Program-made: the position numbers and the translations under genes
IMG/VR virus record: IMGVR_UViG_3300037258_000352
Coordinates: 40,287-104,286 of that record
Origin: a virus
DNA length: 64,000 nucleotides
Reading direction: 5' to 3' (one strand)
The notes under the pieces: generated by a model
Told to the model about the DNA's origin: nothing
The model's input: the letters and a program-made list of their open reading frames with translations, nothing else
Database searches by the model: none
Shown: positions 48,215 to 56,477 of the stretch, piece by piece
How positions within the stretch are numbered: the first letter of the stretch is position 1
Layout: each line of letters begins with the position of its first letter

Positions 48215-48879
48215 GCCACCTCGTGCTCAACGGTCCACCGCTGGTAGGTGGGCAGGGTGTAGGTCACGTCGGGGCAGGAGCGGGACAGGTCCACTGTGCT
48301 CGGGAACACGGCGACGTTGTCGGGGAAATCGGTGGCCACGGGGACAGGGTCCTCGCTGGGGTTGATCAATAGCAGCTCACCTAACGCGATGAGTTCCACC
48401 ACGGCGTCGGCGATGGGTTCAAGGTCGGCTTCGGTGTGCTGTTGGCCGCGTGCGACGTTGTCGCTGGTGTTGTTCCACAGGTACGTGTATCCGGGCCACG
48501 GCGCTGGTTCGAGGTCGGCCGCTTCGTCCCACGCGAGGTTCAACAACACTTGGCGGGCCAGGCCAGTCGCGCGGGAGTAGGCGAACACCCACTCGAACAC
48601 GTTCAGCGGCAGCCCAGTGCGGGCCTCGATCTGACGGTCGGCGAGGGTTTCCGCAGTGCACAGGATCGTGCCGTGGTGTTCGTCGTGGCGGTAGCAGTCG
48701 AGGCCCGGGTCCCACACCCAGTACCGCTGGAGGTGGTCGGTGTGTGTTTGGGGCCAGATAGCCGTAACCCCGGACTGGTCGGGGGACTGGTCCGGGGTTC
48801 GTGCTGATGCGGTGGCCCCAACGACGGGACGACAACCGTCGCTCAGCGTACCGGATGGTGGGGGGGTCGTGTGGGGCAT
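48208..48879 (-). CDS. Protein of unknown function
   Basis: 223 residues, with YWVWDPGLDCYRHDEHHGTI and a helical centre (FEWVFAYSRATGLARQVLLN). ATG at 48877-48879 follows AGGAGG. First gene of the leftward sigma-factor operon. Confidence 0.65.
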   Translation of the reverse strand: MPHTTPPPSGTLSDGCRPVVGATASARTPDQSPDQSGVTAIWPQTHTDHLQRYWVWDPGLDCYRHDEHHGTILCTAETLADRQIEARTGLPLNVFEWVFAYSRATGLARQVLLNLAWDEAADLEPAPWPGYTYLWNNTSDNVARGQQHTEADLEPIADAVVELIALGELLLINPSEDPVPVATDFPDNVAVFPSTVDLSRSCPDVTYTLPTYQRWTVEHEVAW

Positions 48880-49000
48880 GTGTGCCTCCTGGTTGTCGTG
48901 TTGTTCGGCCCTGCGGTCGAATTGCGTCGTTGGGTGGTTCCCCCCGGCGGGCATCACTCCGCAGGTTTGGTCACGTTACACCGTGAAGTCTTCCGCTGGG

Positions 49001-49029
49001 TATATCGCCCGCGAAGTTTTGGACGTTAC
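49001..49029 (-). promoter_or_regulatory. Class B promoter for the leftward sigma-factor operon
   Basis: On the minus strand, GTAACG (49024-49029), 17 bases, GATATA (49001-49006). If the ECF factor reads class B, it would activate its own operon. Confidence 0.65.
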
Positions 49030-49112
49030 TCCCCGCAGTCGATCACCACGCGCCGTGACATCACGCGCGCTGCGGAACCTCAGGTCACCGGGGACCCACA
49101 GCCGCCGGATCG

Positions 49113-49179
49113 TTGACGGGTGACCCGTTGGGTGTACGGTGGTGGGGTTGGTAGCGGACCAACACCCCTGACACGGAGG
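49113..49179 (+). promoter_or_regulatory. Class A promoter, leader hairpin and RBS for the rightward transfer/late genes
   Basis: TTGACG (49113-49118), 16 bases, TACGGT (49135-49140), hairpin GTTGGT-AGCGG-ACCAAC, GACACGGAGG (49170-49179). Confidence 0.75.
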
Positions 49180-49186
49180 ACCAGCA

Positions 49187-49252
49187 ATGCCCGATATCCG
49201 GACTCGTATCCACGGCGAGCCACCCATGGCTGAAAGCGAAGGTGGACGGTGA
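49187..49252 (+). CDS. 21-residue leader-like frame
   Basis: MPDIRTRIHGEPPMAESEGG plus Arg, after the cassette; its stop overlaps the next GTG as GTGA. Probably a coupling frame for the acidic-protein gene, or a genuine miniprotein. Confidence 0.45.
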   Translation: MPDIRTRIHGEPPMAESEGGR

Positions 49253-50214
49253 GCGCACCTGAACGGTTAACCAGCGGAAACAACCCAGTAGCGGTGCAGG
49301 TCGAGGAACCGAAACCAATCTGGTGGAGGTCGTTCATCGCGCAGCTCACCGGCCGGACACTGGACCGCGCTGTCGAGGTCGACGAGGTCGATCAGGATGA
49401 GGCGGTCGACCCCGAGTCCACGGAACCCGACACCACAAACACCATCGCTGGTGACGATGCCCCGGTTGGTGAACCGCTAGAAGCGGAACTCGTCGACGAG
49501 ATCCCCGCGCCAGCCGAGCCCGAGGTGCGGCCGGCGGACGAGACCGAACTCGAAGTCCTCGACGCGGAATTGGTTGAAGACCCACCGACCGTCGCCGCGG
49601 TCCCCGAGATAGCCGAGGTGGCCGACACACCGGTGGTGGAGATCCCCGACGTCGTTCACGTTCCCGAGGTCGAGGAGGTGGAACCGGAACCCGCTGCCGA
49701 GGTGGTTGAGGTCCCCGAGCTGGACGTTGCCCCCGCCACCGTGGTGTCGGAGCCCGAAGTTGAGGAGCCGGTCACTGTTGTTGAGGCACCGACACCCGAG
49801 TTGGAGGCCACCGACCCGGAGGTCGCAGACCCAGAGCCCAACGCAACCGTCTACGTGGAGGTCGAGGTAATTCCGTGTGACGACACCCGGGCCCCGTCTG
49901 GGCCGGTCAAAGATCGTGATGATCTGACGGAACGGTGGGTAGACGAACTCCGCAACGGAGGCCACCGCCAAGCACACGGGACGTGGGAAGACCGGGGCGT
50001 ATTCGGCGGCAAGAGTGAGTGCACCCTGCAGGTCGCCATCAACACCTATGACATCCCACTCGGTGAGCTGCGGGACAAGTACGGGGATCGGTTCATCGGG
50101 GAGGTACTCACCCGCAACGACATCGAGAGGCAGTCATTCGATCAGATCGCCGACTACATCGAGCGGACGCAACTGTCCCGGTCACGCCGGAAAGAAATGG
50201 AGATGGAGCGATGA
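49249..50214 (+). CDS. Acidic Pro/Glu/Val-rich protein of the transfer-like module
   Basis: 321 residues. Residues 40-210 are a low-complexity run of Pro, Glu, Val and Asp (VPEVEEVEPEPAAEVVEVPE type). The C-terminal 100 residues look folded (DLTERWVDELRNGGHRQ to YIERTQLSRSRRKEMEME). It probably spans a long distance as a flexible arm next to the coupling ATPase encoded downstream, by a 4-base overlap. Confidence 0.7.
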   Translation: MSAPERLTSGNNPVAVQVEEPKPIWWRSFIAQLTGRTLDRAVEVDEVDQDEAVDPESTEPDTTNTIAGDDAPVGEPLEAELVDEIPAPAEPEVRPADETELEVLDAELVEDPPTVAAVPEIAEVADTPVVEIPDVVHVPEVEEVEPEPAAEVVEVPELDVAPATVVSEPEVEEPVTVVEAPTPELEATDPEVADPEPNATVYVEVEVIPCDDTRAPSGPVKDRDDLTERWVDELRNGGHRQAHGTWEDRGVFGGKSECTLQVAINTYDIPLGELRDKYGDRFIGEVLTRNDIERQSFDQIADYIERTQLSRSRRKEMEMER

Positions 50215-51878
50215 CCGGCAAAACCGCAGGGTTCGCCGCTGCCGCCGTCGGTGCCGTCGCGCTCGTCGGGTGGTTCACCCACCCCGTCATCACCGTCGTT
50301 ACCTGCGTCGCACTGGCGTTGCTGGTCGGGTGGGGATCGGTGTGGCGCTACCAGCACGCTGGGTCCGCGACCCTGATGAGCCGGTGGACAGAACGGTCCC
50401 AGAAGCATCACGGGGTCGCGTCCGCCTGGTCGATCCTGCGGGTCTCCTCGACCTGGGCGGCCCGCCGGAAAGCGAAGGTCCTCCTCCCCGGCGTCACCGG
50501 ACGGGTCCACCACAGTCATCTCGCTACCCGATTGATCCGAGTCGGGTGGGTGTGGGTGGTGTCCACCGTTGAGCAACACACTCTGCGGTTCGGTGGGCCT
50601 CGACAGGGCAAGTCCGGGGAGTTGGGGACCCGGATCCTCGGCCCTGGGGCGGTCCTGGTCACCAGCACGGGCGGGGACCTGATCCGCAACACTGCGGCAC
50701 TCCGCGCCCGGGTCGGGCCGGTGTACGTCTTCAACCCCTGCAACATCGGTGGGATCAAGTCAACGGTCAGCTTCGGTCTCCTCGACGGGTGTGAGGAGCC
50801 ACCGGTCGCGGTGGCCCGCGCTACTGATCTCATTTCGGGGACACCGATGGGGCAGTCACATCGGAACGAGGAATGGGTCGAGCAGGCTAATTCGGCGCTC
50901 GCGTCGCTGATGCATGCCGCAGCGCTCGCCGGGAAAACGATGCACCACGTCCAACGGTGGGTCGCGGACCCCGACGGGGCCACCGCCGAAGTGCTGCGGT
51001 ACCTGAAAGCTTCCCCGGAACCGGCTATGGGATTTCAGGCGTTGCAGTTTTTCAATTCCGGTCGACCGCAGGCCTCGATCTGTATGACGATCATGCCGGC
51101 GTTGCGGTGGCTCGCTGATCCGGTGGCTACGAGATGCGCGGAGGCAGGGTCGTTCGACGTGGAGAAGTTCCTCAACGAGCAGGGCACGATCTATCTCCTC
51201 GCCGAGAAGGATGGGCTCGTGGCACCGTTGGTGACGGTATTCGCTGGTCACATTCTCCGCTCCGCACGCCGCATCGCTGATCGGCGCCCGCACGAACGGT
51301 TGACCCCCGGGTTCCGGGTGGTGCTCGATGAGGCCCCGTCGATCTGCCCCCTGCCGCTGCCGTCGTGGACCTCGGACATGGGTAAGCGGAACATCTCCAT
51401 GCACATCGGGGCGCAGTCCCTGTCACAACTGAAAGCCAGGTGGGGGGAGAACGGTGCGGGGGCGATCCTCACCAACTGTGGGACGGTGATGGTGTTCGGT
51501 GGAACGAAAGACACCGCCGGGCTGAGTACGTTCTCTACCCTGGCGGGGGAGCGGCATGAGGGCGGGAACCGGGCTCCTCTGTTGACGCCGGCGCAGTTCC
51601 AGCAGCTCTTGCCGTTGCATGCGGTGGTGTTCGCTAACGGGATTCTCCCGGTGATCGGGAAACCGGCGATGGTGTGGGATCGACGTGACTTCAAAATGGC
51701 GCGCCGGACCGCGGTGTGGTCCCCGAGGTTGGCTGCGGTGACCGGGCCGGTGAAGACGTGGCTGCGTCGTAAGCCAGTCCCAGTACCACCCCGGCGGATG
51801 GCTGCGCTGCCCGCTGGGTCGCCGGTGAAAGCGGAGTGGAAACCAGGCGTCACCGTTGGAGGCGACAGGAATGCCTAA
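50211..51878 (+). CDS. VirD4/TraG-type coupling protein
   Basis: 555 residues. Two N-terminal membrane segments (about 7-40), a Walker A of GPRQGKS type near residue 125, and a Walker B in FRVVLDEAPSICPLP near residue 370 with MHIGAQSLSQLKARWGENGA following. This is the pattern of type IV coupling proteins, which connect DNA to a secretion channel in conjugation. It is unusual next to phage terminases. Overlaps both neighbours. Confidence 0.85.
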   Translation: MTGKTAGFAAAAVGAVALVGWFTHPVITVVTCVALALLVGWGSVWRYQHAGSATLMSRWTERSQKHHGVASAWSILRVSSTWAARRKAKVLLPGVTGRVHHSHLATRLIRVGWVWVVSTVEQHTLRFGGPRQGKSGELGTRILGPGAVLVTSTGGDLIRNTAALRARVGPVYVFNPCNIGGIKSTVSFGLLDGCEEPPVAVARATDLISGTPMGQSHRNEEWVEQANSALASLMHAAALAGKTMHHVQRWVADPDGATAEVLRYLKASPEPAMGFQALQFFNSGRPQASICMTIMPALRWLADPVATRCAEAGSFDVEKFLNEQGTIYLLAEKDGLVAPLVTVFAGHILRSARRIADRRPHERLTPGFRVVLDEAPSICPLPLPSWTSDMGKRNISMHIGAQSLSQLKARWGENGAGAILTNCGTVMVFGGTKDTAGLSTFSTLAGERHEGGNRAPLLTPAQFQQLLPLHAVVFANGILPVIGKPAMVWDRRDFKMARRTAVWSPRLAAVTGPVKTWLRRKPVPVPPRRMAALPAGSPVKAEWKPGVTVGGDRNA

Positions 51879-52500
51879 GGGGTCGCGCCCTACGCGCGGC
51901 CGTCAGCGCACCGAGATAAGGATCAGACGGGACGCGGTGTCACCGCGTGCGGACGGAGGAACTGGCATGTCTTATAAGCGGATCCTGACCGGGGAGTTCG
52001 CGATCACCCCACCGCTGTCGTGGGGGGTTTATCACCACCTTGACCAGATGGACGAGGAAAAGGACTGCGTCCTGCAATTCGTTGAGAACATCAAGACGGT
52101 GGACCGGGAGGACGGGCAGCTCACCCAACGGTCCGCGAGTGGGATCATCCCGTCCACCGGTGAAGCGTGGCGTGACCCTTCGATCGAGCTTGCGGACATC
52201 GTGAAGCTGTGCCAGAGCTTGTGTTCCAAGCTGGTCGGTGGGATGTACTCCGTCGGCGAGGACGGACCGCTTGACACCTGGCGGTACTACACCGACAACC
52301 GTGGCCAACTGGTGAAGGACCAGGCGATCCTGGTGTGGCCGGACGGCCGGCGCGCGTACCAGGCGATCCCACGGTCGGAACTGCCCGGGCAGGAGTCCCT
52401 CAGCGGGTATGCGTTGGTCCTGGGCAGTGACGGGCCGACGGCGTGGTCCTCGCCGATCGACCCGGCGCAGATCATCACGGGGGCACCGTGGCAACGCTGA
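51871..52500 (+). CDS. Protein of unknown function after the coupling protein
   Basis: 209 residues from ATG 51871 (GGAGG 8 bases before); ATG at 51967 also has a good site (GGAGG). Basic N-terminus, then YHHLDQMDEEKDCVLQFVEN and a C-terminal beta part. No family recognised. Confidence 0.65.
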   Translation: MPKGSRPTRGRQRTEIRIRRDAVSPRADGGTGMSYKRILTGEFAITPPLSWGVYHHLDQMDEEKDCVLQFVENIKTVDREDGQLTQRSASGIIPSTGEAWRDPSIELADIVKLCQSLCSKLVGGMYSVGEDGPLDTWRYYTDNRGQLVKDQAILVWPDGRRAYQAIPRSELPGQESLSGYALVLGSDGPTAWSSPIDPAQIITGAPWQR

Positions 52501-52946
52501 ATTGGTCAACGAAGATCCCCGTCGCCCGGACGATGGGCGAGATCCAGCAGATGCTCGCAGAGCACGGCGCGGCCGGTGTCGCGACTCGCTACGTCGACAA
52601 AGAACCCGTCGGGGTCCAGTTCGCGCTGGACACCCCGCACGGACGGCGAACGTTCAACCTGCCCGTGGACATCGACGCGATGCACCAACTCCTGACCCGA
52701 CAGTCCCAGGCCGGGGAGATCCGGGGGACCTTGTCCGTCGGGGTGGTGCGCTCGAAGGAACACGCCGGTCGGGTGGCGTGGCGAGTCGTGAAGGACTGGC
52801 TCGCCGCGCAGCTCGCGTTGGTCGCTGCGGAGATGGCGTCCCTGGAGACGGTAATGCTCCCTTACCTGGTCGTGGACCACACCGGGACGACGCTGCACCA
52901 GCGGTACCTCGAACGTGGCCTGCCCGCATTGGAGGTCGGGTCATGA
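52488..52946 (+). CDS. Conserved-looking protein, unknown function
   Basis: 152 residues; a small alpha-beta fold (EIQQMLAEHGAAGVATRYVD, then helical VKDWLAAQLALVAAEMASLE). GTG start overlaps the previous stop. No family recognised. Confidence 0.7.
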   Translation: MATLNWSTKIPVARTMGEIQQMLAEHGAAGVATRYVDKEPVGVQFALDTPHGRRTFNLPVDIDAMHQLLTRQSQAGEIRGTLSVGVVRSKEHAGRVAWRVVKDWLAAQLALVAAEMASLETVMLPYLVVDHTGTTLHQRYLERGLPALEVGS

Positions 52947-53131
52947 CAGATCCGCAGATGGAGGAGCCCGTCTCGGTCTCTCCCGACCGTATCGGTGCAT
53001 GTCCGCACTGTTCATATCGTTGTGCGGTTCGGTGGATACGGACCGGGGAGGACAGTCGAGTACCGATTAACGATCCGTTATGCGGAGCCCGACCGGGGGA
53101 CGGATGTAGAACACATCCGGTCTCGTCATGA
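52943..53131 (+). CDS. Zinc-binding small protein
   Basis: 62 residues with IGACPHCSYRCAVRW and a later C-GARPGDGCRTHP. ATG overlaps the upstream stop as ATGA. Confidence 0.6.
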   Translation: MTDPQMEEPVSVSPDRIGACPHCSYRCAVRWIRTGEDSRVPINDPLCGARPGDGCRTHPVSS

Positions 53132-53625
53132 CTCGGCCCATGCTCGTGATTTACCGGGGCCTGCCAGGGTCGGGGAAGACGGTCCGTGCCAAAGCTGAGG
53201 TTGTCCAACATCCCCGCGGCGCGGTCGCCCGCGTCAACCGGGACGACATCCGGCAGCGGGTGTTCGCTACCGAATACCTCCCCGGTACGGGGGCGTTCGA
53301 GGGTCTGGTCACCGTCGCGCAGCACGCCCAGATCACGGCGCTGCTCCACGAAGGGGTGACCGTGATCTGCGACGACACGAACCTCTACCCGGAACACATC
53401 GCAGCTCTCATGCGCGTCGCGGTCGCGGCTGGCTGCGGATGGGAGATCCGGGACTTCACTCACGTCCCGGTGTCGACGTGCATCGCTCGGGACCGGACCC
53501 GGCTGCTGTCACCCCACGGTGGTTACGTCGGGGAGGAAATCATCCGCCGCATGTACGACAAACACTCCGTCGACGGGTGGGCTCCGATGCCCGTCCCTGA
53601 CCTGACCCTGGGGGTCACCGAATGA
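53128..53625 (+). CDS. Polynucleotide 5'-kinase-like P-loop protein
   Basis: 165 residues. YRGLPGSGKTVRAK is the Walker A motif, VNRDDIR and VICDDTNLYP are typical of the kinase domain of T4 polynucleotide kinase. It should phosphorylate DNA or RNA ends in repair. ATG overlaps the preceding stop as ATGA. Next to a DEDDh exonuclease. Confidence 0.75.
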   Translation: MTRPMLVIYRGLPGSGKTVRAKAEVVQHPRGAVARVNRDDIRQRVFATEYLPGTGAFEGLVTVAQHAQITALLHEGVTVICDDTNLYPEHIAALMRVAVAAGCGWEIRDFTHVPVSTCIARDRTRLLSPHGGYVGEEIIRRMYDKHSVDGWAPMPVPDLTLGVTE

Positions 53626-54383
53626 GCCCGACCCTGCTGTTCGCGGATCTCGAAACCACTGCTCTCACAGACGACGCGACCATCCTCGAAGCAGCGTGGG
53701 CGTTGACGGACGTCACCGGCCGGCTACTCGTGCCGCTGCGGTCCCGTTTCTGCGCGATCACCTCCGACCTACCGACCATTCCGTGGAAACGCAGCGCGAA
53801 CCGGGAACCGGTGTGGGTCGCGGACATCGCCCCCGGCCGCGACCCCGCCGCGCAGCAGATGGCCGTGGACTCCGGGCTGTTCGATGCGTGGCTCGCGTGC
53901 CCCGCGCACCGCCGGCTCCGGACCGGTGAGGAGCTGCAGCGGCTGATCCTCGACGACATCGACTCGGTGTGCGACCCGGACACCACAGTTCACCTCGCGG
54001 GGTCCGGGGTCGCGCAGTTCGACCATCCGCTGTTGCGGTTGCACTGCCCGGAGCTGGTGGTCCCGCGTGGGGAGTTCGGGGGCCCGGTCCATTACCGGAC
54101 CGTGGATCAGTCGGTGACGCTCACAACGTTGACGGGGGTCAGTAACGAGCCGATGACCACCGCGCTGATCGGGTGGTACTTCCGGCTCGATGGGTCCACT
54201 GACCCGGACATTCCACTCGCGATGCGCCCGCAGTACGCCTACAGCGACGACGTTGTGATGGCGTGGATGACGGGGGAACGTGGTAAGCACCGAGCCGCCC
54301 CGGACGTCGCTCGGGCGATCGTCGCGCACCGGGCCCTGTGGGCCTATGGGGCGTCGCTGCGAACCGATCTGGGGATCACATGA
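53622..54383 (+). CDS. DEDDh-type 3'-5' exonuclease-like protein
   Basis: 253 residues. LLFADLETTAL (DxE), GSGVAQFDHPLL (Asp in motif II) and HRAAPD (HxxxxD in motif III) give the DEDDh set of oligoribonuclease or DnaQ-type exonucleases. It may degrade RNA or DNA ends. ATG overlaps the kinase stop as ATGA. Confidence 0.75.
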   Translation: MSPTLLFADLETTALTDDATILEAAWALTDVTGRLLVPLRSRFCAITSDLPTIPWKRSANREPVWVADIAPGRDPAAQQMAVDSGLFDAWLACPAHRRLRTGEELQRLILDDIDSVCDPDTTVHLAGSGVAQFDHPLLRLHCPELVVPRGEFGGPVHYRTVDQSVTLTTLTGVSNEPMTTALIGWYFRLDGSTDPDIPLAMRPQYAYSDDVVMAWMTGERGKHRAAPDVARAIVAHRALWAYGASLRTDLGIT

Positions 54384-54493
54384 ACCGGCTCTTGTGGACG
54401 GCGGGGATCCTCACTGCGGTTCTGGCGTTCGTTTCGTTTCTGCTGTTGCTGCAGGCCGGGATCCGGCTTGGGGAGGTCACCGGTGGACGGTAA
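54380..54493 (+). CDS. Single-pass membrane miniprotein
   Basis: 37 residues with one hydrophobic segment (about 4-27). ATG overlaps the previous stop as ATGA; the next GTG starts 11 bases before its stop. Holin-like small proteins have this shape, but location before packaging genes is not diagnostic. Confidence 0.6.
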   Translation: MNRLLWTAGILTAVLAFVSFLLLLQAGIRLGEVTGGR

Positions 54494-54662
54494 CGACCCG
54501 CTCGGGGTCCGGAAGTCTAAGCCGTGGATGTGCCCGATCAAAGCGCACGAAGACCGGGCGTTGCTGCAGCATCTCCCGTTTGTTGAGGTCCGGGACGGGG
54601 TGTCGTACTGCACTTATTCGGGGTGTAAGCGGTCCAGCGTGGACGGCTTCTCCCGCAGATGA
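54483..54662 (+). CDS. Small Cys-containing protein, unknown function
   Basis: 59 residues, MDGNDPLGVRKSKPWMCPIK start, with MCPIKAHEDRALLQHL and YCTYSGCKRSS; one zinc-finger-like unit. Coupled to neighbours on both sides. Confidence 0.6.
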   Translation: MDGNDPLGVRKSKPWMCPIKAHEDRALLQHLPFVEVRDGVSYCTYSGCKRSSVDGFSRR

Positions 54663-54937
54663 TTCACGAAAGGACAGGGCTGATCATGAACGGTAATAGT
54701 GGGTTCCGGTCGGTGCTCAGTGAGTTGCTGATGCGGTTAGCGATGTGGACTGATCCGACGGGGCACCGCGCGGAGACCGCAGTCCCCCCTGGGATGGACC
54801 GGGACATGCCAAGGATGAGGTTGGAGCCGGTCGAACCGCCGTATTCCGACGCTGACCCGCTGCGCCCCGCGGTCCCCACGCAGCAGTCCCCCACCCGACG
54901 GCCGCGACCTGCGTCGCGTGGGAACGTGAAGCGGTGA
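54659..54937 (+). CDS. Small protein with disordered C-terminus, unknown function
   Basis: 92 residues; helical start, then Pro/Arg-rich disordered end. ATG at 54659 overlaps the previous stop; 54686 is an alternative. Confidence 0.6.
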   Translation: MIHERTGLIMNGNSGFRSVLSELLMRLAMWTDPTGHRAETAVPPGMDRDMPRMRLEPVEPPYSDADPLRPAVPTQQSPTRRPRPASRGNVKR

Positions 54938-55470
54938 CCGCGGACCCAGTGGTCCCGGTCAACGACGCGGGGCAACTCAGGACCCGCCTGGCCGGGTCAG
55001 TAGCGGACGTGGCTCGACTGTTCACACTGCGGGAACACCTGATCACCGCCGCGTGGGACGCGGGGATCGGGATCAAGTCGATCCGGGACACCGCGCAGAT
55101 CCCGACAGCCCGGACTGTTGACGACATCGTCAAGGAATACGCAGAGGAGCAGCGGGAGGTCATGTTCGCGGCGACTGCGGAACTGTGGAAGACCGGGCAG
55201 GTCATTCAGGACCGGTACGGGTTGCGGTGGCGCGCGGACACCAACATTTCCAGTGGGGAACGTGGATGGTTCTGCCGGTCGGTGGGGTTGAAGGTGTTCC
55301 TCACGGGGACACGGATGGCTGAACGGGGACCGTTGACCCTGATCCGTCAGGACCGGGTGTTCGCCGGTGAGACCGGGTCAGCGGAACGCCTCGCTGCGGT
55401 CGCCGCGAGAAAAGCAGGAGAAGTGGAAGACCAAGCCGTCACCGTGACCCCAGCGGAGGACCCAGAATGA
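54934..55470 (+). CDS. Protein of unknown function with helical N-terminus
   Basis: 178 residues. LREHLITAAWDAGIGIKSIR may be a helix-turn-helix part; the later GERGWFCRSVGLKVFLTGTR is beta-rich. GTG overlaps the previous stop as GTGA. Confidence 0.65.
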   Translation: MTADPVVPVNDAGQLRTRLAGSVADVARLFTLREHLITAAWDAGIGIKSIRDTAQIPTARTVDDIVKEYAEEQREVMFAATAELWKTGQVIQDRYGLRWRADTNISSGERGWFCRSVGLKVFLTGTRMAERGPLTLIRQDRVFAGETGSAERLAAVAARKAGEVEDQAVTVTPAEDPE

Positions 55471-55718
55471 CACCGTCCAGGTGGACGGGGAAACGATCCC
55501 GGTGCGTGAACTGCCGGCCGTTCGCTGACACCCCCTCCACCCATGTCGTGAAGCTCCCACCGGCACGGTGGTCATCGTGGGACCCCAGCTCAGCCCACGC
55601 CGAGCAGATCGTGAGGTTCCACCTCAGCGTCGGTGTCCCCGCCCGCGCGTACCGGTACCGGAGGATCCGGGGGACCCAACCCCGCCCCATCCCGAAAGTT
55701 CTGATCAGCGGTTACTAA
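55467..55718 (+). CDS. Small basic protein, unknown function
   Basis: 83 residues; CVNCRP near the start and RAYRYRRIRGTQPRPIPKV at the end. ATG overlaps the previous stop as ATGA. The last gene before a terminator. Confidence 0.6.
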   Translation: MTPSRWTGKRSRCVNCRPFADTPSTHVVKLPPARWSSWDPSSAHAEQIVRFHLSVGVPARAYRYRRIRGTQPRPIPKVLISGY

Positions 55719-55742
55719 CCCCCTGCGGCACCCTGGTTGACG

Positions 55743-55797
55743 GACCCGCCCCCGTGATGTCGTCCACCCCGACTCATCACGGTAGGCGGGTCGTTTC
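55743..55797 (+). terminator. Compound hairpin terminator
   Basis: GACCCGCC pairs with GGCGGGTC, and within it GTGATG pairs with CATCAC; a GTTTC tail follows. It ends the transfer/metabolism transcript before the DNA-modification genes. Confidence 0.65.
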
Positions 55798-55810
55798 ACG
55801 TTGTGTGACC

Positions 55811-55918
55811 ATGTGGCGGATTATTCGGGTAGGCGCTGGCGTGGTCCTGCTCGTGGTGATCGCTGCGGCGATGGGTTTCGGCGTCCTGCTCGGGATCCTG
55901 TACCTACTGTCCGTTTGA
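55811..55918 (+). CDS. Single-pass membrane miniprotein
   Basis: 35 residues, one hydrophobic segment from about 6 to 33. ATG 55811; no good ribosome site. First of three consecutive membrane miniprotein genes. Confidence 0.5.
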   Translation: MWRIIRVGAGVVLLVVIAAAMGFGVLLGILYLLSV

Positions 55919-55928
55919 GGAGGACACG

Positions 55929-56075
55929 TTGATCGCTCTGATCGTGCTGGGCTTGCTGGTTTGGGCCGCGCTCATCGTCGTGGGGTTCTTGGTTAAGAGC
56001 CTGTTCGTGCTCGGCATCGTGGGGATCGTGTTGTTCGTTGTCACCGCTGGTGTAGGTGTCGCGAAGCTGCTGTAA
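55929..56075 (+). CDS. Small membrane protein
   Basis: 48 residues with two hydrophobic segments. TTG start 6 bases after GGAGG. Unknown role. Confidence 0.6.
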   Translation: MIALIVLGLLVWAALIVVGFLVKSLFVLGIVGIVLFVVTAGVGVAKLL

Positions 56076-56229
56076 CTGCGACCGTGCTGGGCCTACAGGT
56101 GATAGAGACCCACTGGTAGGCCGTTGATACGACACCACCCGCAACCCACCCGATCGGGTGGCGTGGGTGATAAAACTGAGGGTCGAACGTCCCTCAGGCA
56201 CCTATACAACCCGGAAAGAGGCCCCGCCG
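56076..56229. other. Structured non-coding stretch between two membrane genes
   Basis: Three inverted repeats: GGCCTAC with GTAGGCC, perfect palindrome CCACCCGATCGGGTGG (56147-56162), and CTGAGG with CCTCAG around GTCGAACGTC. It may be a regulatory RNA, terminator or protein site. No gene is visible. Confidence 0.5.
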
Positions 56230-56385
56230 GTGATAGCTCTCGGTGTGATCCTGTTGATCCTCGGTTACGTCTTCGGGATCTCGATCGTCTGCGCTCTGGG
56301 GTTCATCCTGCTCATCACAGGTGTGATCCTGCTGCTCCTCGGGGGCTTCGGCCGGCCTGTCGGCGGCCGCACTTGGTACTACTGA
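56230..56385 (+). CDS. DUF6131 small membrane protein
   Basis: 51 residues. IALGVILLILGYVFGISIV then LLITGVILLLLGGFGRPVGG match DUF6131, a small two-span membrane protein family of actinomycetes. GTG start after GAAAGAGG. Its family is common in hosts, so this may be captured cargo. Confidence 0.7.
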   Translation: MIALGVILLILGYVFGISIVCALGFILLITGVILLLLGGFGRPVGGRTWYY

Positions 56386-56477
56386 TCAGACCACGTGGAC
56401 GGCGGTACGACAACTCGTTGACCTGCTGAAAGTTACCCCCTCCACACCGGCGGGTAACAAACCCCCGGAGGGCCATC

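Larger units (their letters stand above)
48880..49186. other. Intergenic divergent control region
   Basis: 307 bases with no gene seen. It holds a class B promoter leftward (49001-49029), a class A promoter with hairpin rightward (49113-49179), and several short inverted GC-rich repeats (for example around 49062-49075). Confidence 0.7.

Noticed and set aside
56160-56215. A tRNA T-arm-like sequence (GGGTCGAACGTCCC)
   Set aside because: No matching acceptor, D or anticodon arms are found in order around it, so it is described as part of a structured intergenic stretch only.
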